Shown here one piece after another: positions 1 through 9,799 of a stretch of DNA of 64,000 bases (the first letter of the stretch is position 1; every line of letters begins with the position of its first letter). The stretch lies in contig OY776129.1 of assembly GCA_963675135.1 (NCBI GenBank), forward strand, positions 47,132,141-47,196,140, given 5' to 3'. The position numbers and the translations under genes were made by a program. The notes under the pieces were generated by a model. The model had not been told where the DNA came from. It saw only the letters and a program-made list of their open reading frames with translations, and made no database searches. The stretch comes from Galeopsis tetrahit. Its lineage: Eukaryota; Streptophyta; Magnoliopsida; Lamiales; Lamiaceae.

Positions 1-11
1 ACAAGATACTC

Positions 12-2876
12 TTGAGAGGGGTGCTTAAGAAAGGTCTATATGTGCTGGATTTTGGATGTCTACAGTCTGGAAAAGCTTCAAGTTCTGGGAATAATGTTGC
101 AGATAATGTTGCAGCATGGAATGCAGCAACACACACACACCAGCCTAGTGCTAGTGTGAATAATGCTTCTATACATGAGAATAAGTGGAAGCTATGGCAT
201 TGTAGGTTGGGACACCCTAGTGATTCAGTTTTATCTACTGTTTTGAGCAAACTGAATATTCCTTGTAAGCATTCTATAGATGATTTCTGTGATGAATGTA
301 AAATGGGCAAGATGCATTTGAAGCACTTTAATTCAGTTGTTCATCATTCCACATCTCCTTTTGAATTGATACACATGGATGTGTGGGGACCTGCTAGTTG
401 TGCTTCTATTAAGGGATACAGATACTACTTGTCTATTGTTGATGATTGTACAAGATTTACATGGATATTCCCTCTTATGGCCAAGTCTGATGTTGTCTCA
501 GTTTTTACTCAGTTCATGCATACTGTTGAGAGGTCTTTTGGTTTATTGATAAAGGCTATTCAACATGATATGGGGACAGAATTTCTACCAGTTGCAAGTT
601 TAGTTAAGCCTCTTGGAATTCAGATTAGACTCTCTTGTGCCTACACTCATCCTCAAAATGGCCTAGTTGAAAGAAAACACCAGCACATCACTGAGTTTGG
701 CTTGGCTATGCTTGCTAGATCTAAATTGTCAATGGCTTTTTGGTGGCATGCCTTCTCCACTGCTGTACACCTCATAAACTTCCTGCCTTCTCCTATCACT
801 CAGCATCTTTCCCCTTTTGAATTGTTGTTTCACAGATCACCAGACTATCTATCCCTCAGAGTTTTTGGCTGTGCTTGCTTTCCCTTCTTAAGGCCATATA
901 ATTCCTCTAAACTACAGTTCAGAAGCTCAAAATGTATCTTTCTTGGATACAGCTCCACTCACAAAGGCTATAAATGCCTCCATGAATCTGGCAAGATTTT
1001 CATTTCTGCTTCTGTTCAATTCAATGAACATGAATTTCCCTCTTTTCTCACCACTAAAGCCCCCTCTACACCAAATCCTCCTCTTTTCTCAGCACAAATT
1101 CCCATTGCTACAGCACAAATTCCCATTGCTACTTCTCCTCCTCCTTCTACACACTCTCCATCTGTCTCCTCCCCTTTCCACTGCTCTTCTCATAATCATA
1201 CACAATCCTCATCCAGCTCATCCAGATACATTCTTCCTCCAATATCTGTTCCATCTATCCCTCCCCCTCCTCCTGTCACTTTACATCCCATGCAAACTCG
1301 TTCTAAGTCTGGTATTCATAAACCAAAGGCTCTCTTATCCACTACTCTCATTTCTGAACCTACTTCTGTCACAGAGGCTGTTAAAGATCCAAACTGGAAG
1401 CAAGCAATGCAACTTGAATATGATGCTTTACTAAAGAATGATACTTGGATTCTTGTCTCTCCCTCTTCTGATATTCACCCTATCACAACCAAGTGGATAT
1501 TCAGGGTCAAATACAACAAGGATGGGTCAGTTGAGAGATACAAAGCTAGGTTGGTGGCTAGAGGCTTCCAGCAGCAGGCTGGTATTGACTATTTTAGCAC
1601 TTTTAGCCCTGTGATCAAGCCTGTTACTCTAAGAATTGTGTTCACTCTTGCTGTTTCTAGAGGATGGTCAATACAGCAAGTGGATAATAACAATGCATTT
1701 CTCAAGGGACTGCTACATGAAACTGTTTACATAGCCCAGCCTGAGGGTTTTGTGGATAGCTCTCATCCAACATATGTGTGCAAACTTCACAAGGCTCTCT
1801 ATGGATTGAAACAGGCACCCAAGGCCTGGTATGACACACTCAAGGCCTTTCTACTCCAGCATGGGTTCACACATTCCACCTCTGATCACTGCTTGTTTCA
1901 CAGATTTGTGGATGGAAAGATCACTCTTCTCTTGGTTTATGTGGATGATATCCTACTCACTGGAGATGATCCTGCTCTTGTGAAACTGCTTATTGAGGCA
2001 CTACATTCTCAGTTCTCTCTCAAACACTTGGGGGAGGTGAACTATTTCTTGGGCATTGAAGCTCAGTCTACACAATCTTTCATCAAGCTAACACAGTCCA
2101 AGTATGCCAGTGATATCATATCCAAAGCACACCTCACTGATTCCAAACCTTGCTCTACTCCCTTGTGTCCCTCATCCAAGCTTTCTATATCTGACAGCCC
2201 TCCTTTTGATAAACCCACCCTCTATCGTAGCATTGTTGGAGCCCTTCAATATCTTACCCTAACAAGACCAGATCTTGCCTTTAGTGTCAACAAACTATCC
2301 CATTTTTTGCAAAATCCAACCCAAAATCATTGGAGAGCTTGCAAGAGAGTTCTTAGATATATCAAAGGCTCTCTTTCTCATGGTATTTCTTTCTCTCCTA
2401 TTTCTGATTTCAGGTTACAGGGTTTTGTAGATGCTGACTATGCTTCGAGCTTGGATGATAGACGTAGCACCTCTAGCTTTTGTATCACTCTTGGTCACAA
2501 TCTGATTGCATGGAGCTCAAGAAAACAGTCCGTAGTTGCTCGCAGTAGTACGGAGGCTGAGTATAGAGCTCTTGCCCTTGCCACAACTGATCTGCTTTGG
2601 ATCACAAGTCTCTGCACAGAACTACACATTCCAGTTTCCACACCTAGCATGCTTTGGTGTGACAATCAAGGGGCTATCACCTTAGCATTTAGCCCTGCCT
2701 TTCACTCACGCACCAAACATATTGAGGTCGATGTACACTTCCTTAGGGAAAAGGTCCAAAATGGTGTTCTTGATGTTCGATTTATCCCATCAGAAGATCA
2801 ACCTGCTGATCTCCTAACTAAGCCTCTTGCTCCAGCCCGCTTTGCACACCTTCTGTCTTGGTTCAATCTCACATGA
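12..2876 (+). CDS. Copia pol polyprotein, 5'-partial (integrase, RT, RNase H)
   Basis: The frame is open for 954 codons and continues from outside the window, so the first Met is not the true start. Seen in order: GAG-pre-integrase zinc-binding motif (HCRLGHPS then CDECKMGK, residues about 64-100); integrase core with Asp in IHMDVWGP, Asp in QHDMGTEF and Glu in PQNGLVERKH; RT from about residue 465 with the catalytic LVYVDDILLTG; Copia RNase H with VDADYASSLDDRRSTS, SSTEAEYRAL and WCDNQGA; and the usual ending PADLLTKPLAP. In the family these parts insert cDNA into the host genome and copy RNA into DNA. Two odd points: QHDMGTEF instead of the common SDNGTEF, and a Thr/His/Ala/Asn-rich stretch near residues 28-42 that is encoded by a copy of the LTR's own first bases. 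No stop or frameshift is visible. Confidence 0.9.
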   Translation: MRGVLKKGLYVLDFGCLQSGKASSSGNNVADNVAAWNAATHTHQPSASVNNASIHENKWKLWHCRLGHPSDSVLSTVLSKLNIPCKHSIDDFCDECKMGKMHLKHFNSVVHHSTSPFELIHMDVWGPASCASIKGYRYYLSIVDDCTRFTWIFPLMAKSDVVSVFTQFMHTVERSFGLLIKAIQHDMGTEFLPVASLVKPLGIQIRLSCAYTHPQNGLVERKHQHITEFGLAMLARSKLSMAFWWHAFSTAVHLINFLPSPITQHLSPFELLFHRSPDYLSLRVFGCACFPFLRPYNSSKLQFRSSKCIFLGYSSTHKGYKCLHESGKIFISASVQFNEHEFPSFLTTKAPSTPNPPLFSAQIPIATAQIPIATSPPPSTHSPSVSSPFHCSSHNHTQSSSSSSRYILPPISVPSIPPPPPVTLHPMQTRSKSGIHKPKALLSTTLISEPTSVTEAVKDPNWKQAMQLEYDALLKNDTWILVSPSSDIHPITTKWIFRVKYNKDGSVERYKARLVARGFQQQAGIDYFSTFSPVIKPVTLRIVFTLAVSRGWSIQQVDNNNAFLKGLLHETVYIAQPEGFVDSSHPTYVCKLHKALYGLKQAPKAWYDTLKAFLLQHGFTHSTSDHCLFHRFVDGKITLLLVYVDDILLTGDDPALVKLLIEALHSQFSLKHLGEVNYFLGIEAQSTQSFIKLTQSKYASDIISKAHLTDSKPCSTPLCPSSKLSISDSPPFDKPTLYRSIVGALQYLTLTRPDLAFSVNKLSHFLQNPTQNHWRACKRVLRYIKGSLSHGISFSPISDFRLQGFVDADYASSLDDRRSTSSFCITLGHNLIAWSSRKQSVVARSSTEAEYRALALATTDLLWITSLCTELHIPVSTPSMLWCDNQGAITLAFSPAFHSRTKHIEVDVHFLREKVQNGVLDVRFIPSEDQPADLLTKPLAPARFAHLLSWFNLT

Positions 2877-2903
2877 GGAGGTCGCTTAGTTTCTTCGGGG
2901 GCG

Positions 2904-3025
2904 TGTTGGAGTAATACACAGATGTTGCAGATAATGTTGCAGCATGGAATGCAGCAACACACACTGTTGGAGTAATACACAGATGTTGCAGATAATGTTG
3001 CAGCATGGAATGCAGCAACACACAC
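2904..3025 (+). repeat. 61-bp tandem duplication at the LTR start
   Basis: Two units of 61 bp each begin TGTTGGAGTAATACACAG and end in CAACACACAC; the second runs on into a longer AC run. The inner part of the unit also occurs inside the pol frame at about 92-140. Confidence 0.9.
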
Positions 3026-3184
3026 ACACATACCTTACTAATATAGGTTCTAGAAGAAGAGTAGTTTTCACTAACTAATAGTTGTTAGTTAGTTAGATGG
3101 AAGACTCTAGAATGTGAGTCTCCCTCTATATATATTGTACATACTACACATTGCAAATTGAGTTGAATATACACATTTTAAACA
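2904..3184 (+). repeat. 3' LTR of Copia-1
   Basis: It starts TGTTGGAG directly after the G-rich stretch ending near 2903 and ends in CA at about 3184. The first 61 bases are present twice in tandem (2904-2964 and 2965-3025) and end in an AC microsatellite. It contains a TATATATA stretch near 3128 and CT-rich sequence upstream of it. The far end is inferred from the TG...CA rule only. Confidence 0.75.
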
Positions 3185-6110
3185 GACCCGAATATTAGAC
3201 GGATTGTGTTCAAATTAGAGATTGTTTTATGATATATATATATATATGCGCCGTTCGTGATTGGGTACAAAATGATTTTCCTAACCAAATTGGCTATCAT
3301 CGGATATTAATCAATATATTAATATTAACTTTATAGATGACAAATAGTTTGTCCACAAATTCTAGAATTTTAGAGTTGCAATTTATAATACATATGTATA
3401 ATTTAGATCGATATGAGTTGCACAATAAATTATGGAGTAGTATTTTTTTCTGAACAGTCCTCGAAGATCCCTGTACTAATAAATTTGAGACCACACATGG
3501 TATTGAATATTGATTGAAAGCTGCTAGCATTCTCCATTATATCTATATATTTGTAGTTGAAATTTCTCCTTGGATTAAATTCGGGTGTAATTCATAAAAT
3601 TAAAGTTTTAATTAATCAAGTACCAAATGAATTCTCAAAACTTTCAGGAAAAAAAAAAAAAAAATCAAGCTGCCCATTATTTTGAACGCTTTCTCATTTA
3701 TATCTGCACATAATGAGGATTTAAATCTACCATAATTAATAAATACCATGAATTTGTTGCGGCAGCTTCATCCTTTTTTTTATGTTTTGATTCACCTGTA
3801 GCAGCAGTTTTATTACCACAATTGTCACTCAATTACATTTACTTTGCATTTTATATATTAACACATTTTAACTACCAACTACACATTGTAAACTTTTTTC
3901 ATTTTAATATATAATCAAAGGTAAAACACTGGATTGAAAGGATTCAGGGCGCCGATAAGGGTGTGAGTGTGATTTGTGAAGACCTCGCTTTCACTTTATG
4001 CATACTTATATAGCATCAAATCATAATACCATGAGTAATATTTTTTCCAAATTAATGAGATCAACATCACAAAAATGAATAAACATAAGCATCATTAAAT
4101 GGAGGATAATATGTGCATATCAACTCAAGAAAACGATATACTATCAATTATCAAAGTAGCTTACGCGCGTTATCTCCATGATTTACAGACTTTTAAAAAA
4201 CTAATTAATTAATTAATGCCAAACCGGCCATGCATTCTTATCCATTGCTTTTGATTCCCCTTTGTCGATGTTTGATCAATTTAGAAAATCTTAAACCGAA
4301 TCATCGTACAATTATTTGAGAAGACAAAATTGAAATACTGCATGCCTAAGAAAAGAAAATTGATCTAATTATACATGATTTTATTATCACTTAAATAAGA
4401 GGATAAAAGAGTTATACTAATTGTGTGCACTCAATTTCATGTACAATTTGTACAGTTGATCTTTAATTTTAATTTATGTTATTTTGGTAGGTGAAAAATA
4501 ACATCTGGACAATTGAGATTATATCAAAATCAATTAAAATTTAATTGTATGTATACATTCAATTGTATAAGAGAATTTTTCAAGATAAAATATAGAGAAA
4601 TGCTAGCTGGATTAACCCAGCTAGGGGTGAATCACAACATTCGCTAAAATTGACTATTTTATCTCTAATAAGTTTTTGACTGAAATGTGCAAATGGCAGT
4701 ATTTTCATCAATAAGATGCATACTTTTTTTTTTTTTTTGACAAAATCAATAAGATGCATACTTAATTCGCCTATCATGCATATGCTAAATGTATCATATC
4801 GCCAATTGGGAATTGAACTCCACGATATGTATATCTCCCGTTGTTCTTTGTGATAGCATAATAATTGAATCCTACTTGGAGATTTGATTCATTGTGAATT
4901 AATTAATAATTATAATTGAAACCGCCAATTCATTTTTTTAAAATGGCTCCTTTAATAGTTTTGGTGGTATTGTTGTACAATAAATCTCCAAATTTAATTT
5001 TTTGCACACAAATTTGAACACATTTTACCAATAAATCTATTGATTGGCTCTATAGAGGTAGTTTCAGGATTAAATGGTTGGAATTAAGTTGAGCATTATA
5101 GTCTGCAATTCAGCTGTGTGCAATATTAATTCATTCGATATATTTTAAATCCTCCTTAATTTCTTACATATATAGCAAGCACATGATCGACACACAACAA
5201 AATTCTCAATAATGTGCATGTGTCCGGCTGGCCTCTCATTATGAATCAATCATATCTTCTTTTTTTTTTTCTGATATTGAGCTACCTTGTGTTCGAATTG
5301 AATTGAAGGACTTGAAATTAAAGGATTTCAAATTCACCAAAAAAATCCCTTTTAGAAAATAGTTTTAAATGGGAGTGATGAATTTCAAATCTTGGTAAAT
5401 AACTGGAACAAGAGAGTAGTTGAATCATAAATTATTTCCTCTTAATTGATACAGGAAATTAAACACACACAACAAAATTCTAAATAATGTGTATCCCTCT
5501 CATTATGAATCATATCCTTTTTTCTAAAATAATTTATAAAAGGGAGCTAAGGACTTGAAATCCGTAATAAAATCCCTTGGAAAATATATAGTTCAAAATG
5601 AGAATGGTGAATTTATATGTAGTTAAATCCTCTAATCCAAATGCATGCAATTTACAGCGAAAACATTTCAGGGCAATTATGCCCATTTTCTAAAATCCTA
5701 TTATCCATGCCATTTGAAGATATTGCAGATTAACATGGGAATTATATATATGAGCTAGCTATCTCACTTAATATATAGAAAATGAAGATGCAAAAAATAT
5801 TTCATCTTAATACATACATACATATATAGTACATGAGGTCTTAGATACACATTAATTTATAATTATATAATGTAGCTAAAAATATTTAAGAAGCAGTCGT
5901 TGGTAATCATGAAGGATATGATAAATAATTTGAACAAGAGTGCCGTTGAATCATAAATAATTTCCCCTTAAATGATACAGCAGGATTTAAAAGTTGTCAC
6001 AATTTCATACTTATATATATAACATAAGCATGAGATAAGAGTTTACAAAAGATCATAGCTAGCTAGATCTGCTTATTTATGCATATATATATATATATAT
6101 GCATTATTCA
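3185..6110. other. intergenic, AT-rich, no gene seen
   Basis: No open frame of substance and no recognisable protein. It holds a poly-T insertion scar at 4707-4762 and a decayed direct repeat: about 5190-5460 resembles 5463-5640, and 5916-5975 resembles 5398-5455. The repeats share a block reading ACACAACAAAATTCT and, later, TTGAATCATAAAT. This is the 3' side of the TCP gene, which reads leftwards. Confidence 0.6.
4707..4762 (-). mobile_element. tail-only retroposon scar with 18-bp TSD
   Basis: An 18-bp direct repeat (ATCAATAAGATGCATACT) lies at 4707-4724 and 4745-4762. Between the copies are only 20 bases: a T run followed by GACAAA. Read on the minus strand this is TTTGTC plus a poly-A tail, close to the end of the full LINE at 39594-39610 (TTTTTGTCGA plus poly-A). 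The simplest reading is a LINE insertion truncated to nothing but its tail. Confidence 0.7.
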
Positions 6111-7115
6111 TCATGGAAATTCATGATCATTAGGGTTACCTGCCAATGAAACTTGTTGATTTGTGAGTGCAAAATCCCAGTTTCCAAAAAATCCCATAAA
6201 ATCAGCAGCAGAGGAGGAATTTCCAGAAGTTGTTGGCCAAGATACTGTGGATGAATTAGAGCTCGAATTACCAAGAAATTTCTCAATTGTGCCCACGTCA
6301 GCTAATTCTCCACATTCATATGGAGAAACTTCAAAAGGGGTATTTGAAAACCCTAATTTCTGAATATGTTCATGATAATTATTAGGGTTCATCATCAGCC
6401 ATTTCTCCATCATTTTCTCTCTTGTCCTACTCCTCGCGCGTGCTCTCGCCTTCTCCCTCGACTCCCTCGTGCTTGCGACCCCCCTCGTTACTTTCGTCGG
6501 ACTAATGCACAAGGGCATTAATGTATCTTTATTAATATTTGATTCGGAAACCACTTCACATTCAGACAAGAAAGACTCACTCTTGACATGATCAGTACTA
6601 TTAATGGAGATGTTGTTGTTATGATCTTTGATGAGATCCTTGATGGCCTTCTTCGATTTAGTGAAGAGCCACTCTATGGTTTTGCTGGCTTTATCGTACC
6701 CTAACATGTCTTGAAGATCGAAGAATTTTCGAGCAACTTGAAGAGAAAGTCTCATTCTCCTGTCTCTAACACCTTGAGCAGTGCAAATCTTGCTGTGTCG
6801 ATCCTTCTTTCCCGTTCTTCTCCGTGGCACCACGCCAAGGCTTCGTCTCCTCAAGGGCTCCTCCTTTTCGTTAATTCGTTTCGTTGCATCTTTTTTTTCA
6901 GGATCATTAGTAGTAGTAGTAGTGGTGGTGGTGGTCATGTTGTGATCAATATTGTGGTGGAGGGTTTGAAAGAAGATCTGATTCAAAGGGGATTCGTGTT
7001 CGTCGAGGAAAGGAGAGGGGAAGTTGAAGAGGTCGGAGGTAGGGTTAGAAGGAAAAGGGTGCTTTTTGATGAAGGAGGAGGAGTTATCATTGTAGTTGAA
7101 TGAAGGAAGCTGCAT
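6111..7115 (-). CDS. TB1/CYC-class TCP transcription factor
   Basis: A 334-residue protein from a single open frame. The TCP basic helix-loop-helix-like DNA-binding domain spans about residues 103-161 (KKDRHSKI, RDRRMRLS, helix I ARKFFDLQDMLG, helix II SKTIEWLFTKSK). An R domain rich in Arg/Lys/Glu follows at about 217-234 (RESREKARARARSRTREK), and an ECE-type motif (SECEVVSE) lies at 184-191. TCP plus R plus ECE is the signature of the class II CYC/TB1 clade. These nuclear factors repress axillary bud growth (BRC1/TCP18, TCP12) or shape flower symmetry (CYC/TCP1). RRMRLSL and TIEWLF fit the BRC/TCP12 side better than CYC2, but I did not build a tree. Nine Thr (residues 61-69) come from a trinucleotide repeat. 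The start chosen is the first Met, which fits CYC/TB1 N-termini. Possible TATA on the minus strand: TATATATAC near 7401-7410. No frameshift; it looks functional. Confidence 0.93.
   Translation of the reverse strand: MQLPSFNYNDNSSSFIKKHPFPSNPTSDLFNFPSPFLDEHESPLNQIFFQTLHHNIDHNMTTTTTTTTTNDPEKKDATKRINEKEEPLRRRSLGVVPRRRTGKKDRHSKICTAQGVRDRRMRLSLQVARKFFDLQDMLGYDKASKTIEWLFTKSKKAIKDLIKDHNNNISINSTDHVKSESFLSECEVVSESNINKDTLMPLCISPTKVTRGVASTRESREKARARARSRTREKMMEKWLMMNPNNYHEHIQKLGFSNTPFEVSPYECGELADVGTIEKFLGNSSSNSSTVSWPTTSGNSSSAADFMGFFGNWDFALTNQQVSLAGNPNDHEFP
6918..6939. repeat. trinucleotide repeat coding for poly-Thr in the TCP gene
   Basis: A run of AGT and GGT triplets on the plus strand encodes nine consecutive Thr on the minus strand, between the N-terminal region and the TCP domain. 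Such tracts are often length-variable within a species. Confidence 0.8.
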
Positions 7116-8044
7116 TTTTGAATGCAGTAGTACTAATTATTGTCTCTTTCGGATTTGGTGGAGAGGTTTTAAGTGGCGAACTAACTTGAAGAAATTCTTG
7201 ACTACACCATGATCATGATGGATGGATGGATGGATGAATGAATGAAGAATGCAGGTAAAAGAAATTAAAGATGAAAGGTAGAGAGAGCATGGACGACGTG
7301 GCCACTTAATTCTTCCAAAATACGTATAATTTGTATGTATGTAAAGAATATATTGTTATACAAGGCTAGTGATGGTGATGGGATATCAATATGTATGTGT
7401 GTATATATACAGTATTTTTTTTTAGAGCTAGCTAGCATTCAATTTTCAACTGGTCATGACATAATTAAAATAAAAGTTATTACTCGTATAAAGAATTAAA
7501 CAAGCTATCAGATTAAAACTCCCTCTAAAATATGTCATTTTAGTTTTTAAACTATATATTAACATTAATTTTAAGTAACAATTTTAATTGTAACTTGATT
7601 TTAGGCACATGTATATATATATAAAGCAAAGTTTTTTCAATTCAGGGGTTTGAAAGATAATGGAGTAGTATAAAAGATTTCTCATGTCGACTAAACATGA
7701 CCTAAAAAATAGAAAATTATCAATTCAAGGCTTGCAAAAAAATATATATCAATTATAGCTCACACATTTTATATTTCGTAGGATCTCAGGCCAACTATTA
7801 TAAAAATATACAAACGATATTTTAATTTCAGATAAGTGAATTATATTGTATAACAAATGAAAAATAATAATGTATATAGATAATTAAGGATATAAACTAT
7901 AAAAATTTAAACATGATCGTCTTAAAATTTCTGAGTCATAAATTAATAGTTTCTATCTTTTAGATATCCAAATGGATAGTTTTCTACTTTTCTGACCCTG
8001 AATCGATAGAATAAATCTTTTAAACCCTAAAGTGATAGAATAAA
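7116..8044. promoter_or_regulatory. upstream region of the TCP gene
   Basis: Because the gene reads leftwards, this is its promoter side. It holds a GGAT-type simple repeat (7216-7240), a TATATATAC stretch at about 7401-7410 that could serve as a TATA box on the minus strand, and AT-rich DNA. No gene is visible. The regulatory call is positional only. Confidence 0.4.
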
Positions 8045-8345
8045 TCTTCCTCGATTCAGCCTGGGTGGTCCCGCCTTTGGTATCAGTACGAAAGGCCACA
8101 ACTAGAGCAAAGGGTTTCAACCGTCACCCCTCCACTTACGCTAGGGCGTTTTTCCAGTCTAGGCATCCTACTGACTACTCAAGTAAGGAGAGTCATGACA
8201 CTCTTGCCCGCCTCGGGCCGGGGAACGGGCCAATCGTGACTTCAAACATGCATCTACTGATGACTTCGTTGAGGAGTTGGATAGTATTGCACGAGAGAGA
8301 GAGAGAGGTCGATTGGGCCCGTGAGTATGACCACTGAGTTTTTTC
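8045..8345. other. GC-richer island, unclassified
   Basis: About 300 bp stands out from AT-rich surroundings by its base composition. Short frames exist on both strands (8065-8337 plus, 8168-8359 minus), but neither resembles a family I know. It is preceded by a repeated ATAGAATAAATCTT phrase at 8009-8050. It could be a captured gene fragment or an old retroelement piece. Confidence 0.4.
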
Positions 8346-8944
8346 ATTTTAGCACACATCGGTTTCTTAGAGGGGGATACCTAGTTTTTTCTATTGACCC
8401 AAATTTTGTCCCTTACAACTCCCCGACCTCTGATTCAACATGTGAACTTATGACTTTATGTATATATTTTTTTTAAATAAAAACTTTATTTGCCAATTAA
8501 CATACTGTATATTATTTCATAAATGGGATAGTATTGCAGCACAGAACTCTGAATAAGTATCTATTAATTTGTCTTACCATATTAACTGTGTAAAAATGAT
8601 CCATCGATGTATATAGTTGATACCCCGTATAAACTTTGTTGTTTGTGATCAAACATGAGATAAAATAAACTTAATCGGTAGTTAGTTTATTAAATATTAC
8701 TCCAGTAACATATCACATATGGATGATTTAAAGACGACATTAATTATTATATTATAAAATCATCAATCAATATGTCATAAATATGAGTCAAAGAAGTTTG
8801 AAATTTTGACTTTTCCTCATTTTGGAAAGAATTTATAAGTACCAAGCTGTAGTTACTGCAGCAATTAAACTACGGTTTTCAATTCAAGATTAATGGCCAT
8901 TCTTATTTGGGTAATAAAGTGGAAATCCACTATCTTTTGCAGTA

Positions 8945-9290
8945 TTACTCTCCCCTATTCTAAATACATGTCATTAATTCTAAATTAAATCATATATATT
9001 AAAAAATTAAATAATACTACCCTTAATAAGTATATTTATTTCTTATTAAAATAACATATTTAATTTATCTAAGTGTTTTAATATTATTTATTTCTTATTA
9101 AAATAACATATTTAATTTATCTAATTATTTTAATAATTCAAAGGGTAAATTTAAAAATATACGGAGTATATAATTAATTTATATTGAAAAGTACTGCAAA
9201 ATGTAAGTTAATTTGTAAATGAAATAAAATGTTACAATCTTAATATGAATGTACAAAAAGAAATTAGTGCAATTTTAATAACACTTAATA
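8945..9290. mobile_element. MITE-like repeat, same family as 51526-51783
   Basis: It begins TACTCTCCCCTATTCTAAAT followed by ACATGTCAT, as does the copy at 51526 (TACTCTCCCCTATTAAAAAT, then ACATGTCAT). Both later carry TTAATTT..ATTGAAAAGT. This copy contains an internal tandem repeat of about 62-65 bp built on TTTATTTCTTATTAAAATAA. The right end is uncertain. Confidence 0.5.
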
Positions 9291-9756
9291 TGTATTTTTA
9301 ATATGTGTTAAAAAAATTGCCCCAACATTATAGCAGAACAGTCTTTTAATGATAAAATCCTCTCATTATAGTTTTTCTATTTAAAAGTAATGACAGAAAA
9401 ATAATTTTTAATAATTGATCTTGTTTTTAATTTTTACTTTTCTATCATTAAAGAATACTTTTTAGTTAGAAAAATTATGAAATAATTTATGTCATTAAAT
9501 GTCAATTTTTTTTTATGGGAAAGACTATTTTAGTGTTGTAGAGGGAATGTTATTTTTCAAATTTTATAATTTGGTGCATGAGGTTATATATATAATATTC
9601 CAATAGCTTACTATTAATTAATATATCGAAACTTTTCCACATCAATAGTAAGTTATGAAAAAAAAATCTATATATCAAAATCATGATATTGCAATGTTTT
9701 TATCACACGCATAAATAAGAATAAACACATGTATTGGATGGATCGAGGTGTGGGGC

Positions 9757-9799
9757 TTTTTTTTTTTTTTTTTTTTTGGGGGTGGGTGGGTGGGTGGGG
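9757..9799 (+). other. T-run next to a G-quadruplex motif
   Basis: A run of about 21 T is followed at 9778-9799 by five G-tracts of three to five G, each separated by a single T. Single-base loops are the most stable class of intramolecular G-quadruplex. Read on the minus strand it is a C-rich block followed by poly-A, so it could also be the tail end of an old retroposon, but I see no target duplication. Confidence 0.65.

Larger units (their letters stand above)
1..3184 (+). mobile_element. Ty1/Copia LTR retrotransposon, 3' part (Copia-1)
   Basis: The window opens inside a Copia element. Its order is GAG-pre-integrase, integrase, reverse transcriptase, RNase H, then a polypurine-like stretch and the 3' LTR starting TGTTGGAG at 2904. 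I place the LTR end at about 3184, where it reads AACA. The 5' LTR, gag and protease lie outside the window, so target duplication and LTR divergence cannot be read. The long open frame suggests a fairly young copy. Confidence 0.93.

Noticed and set aside
943..1434. 163-codon Leu/Pro-rich frame in Copia-1
   Set aside because: Shadow of the Ser/Pro-rich linker in the real pol frame.
8065..8337. 90-codon frame in a GC-richer island
   Set aside because: No motif, frames on both strands, no splice or promoter context. Described as an unclassified island instead.
9757..9777. LINE poly-A tail on the minus strand
   Set aside because: No flanking target duplication was found, so only the T-run and G-quadruplex motif are reported.
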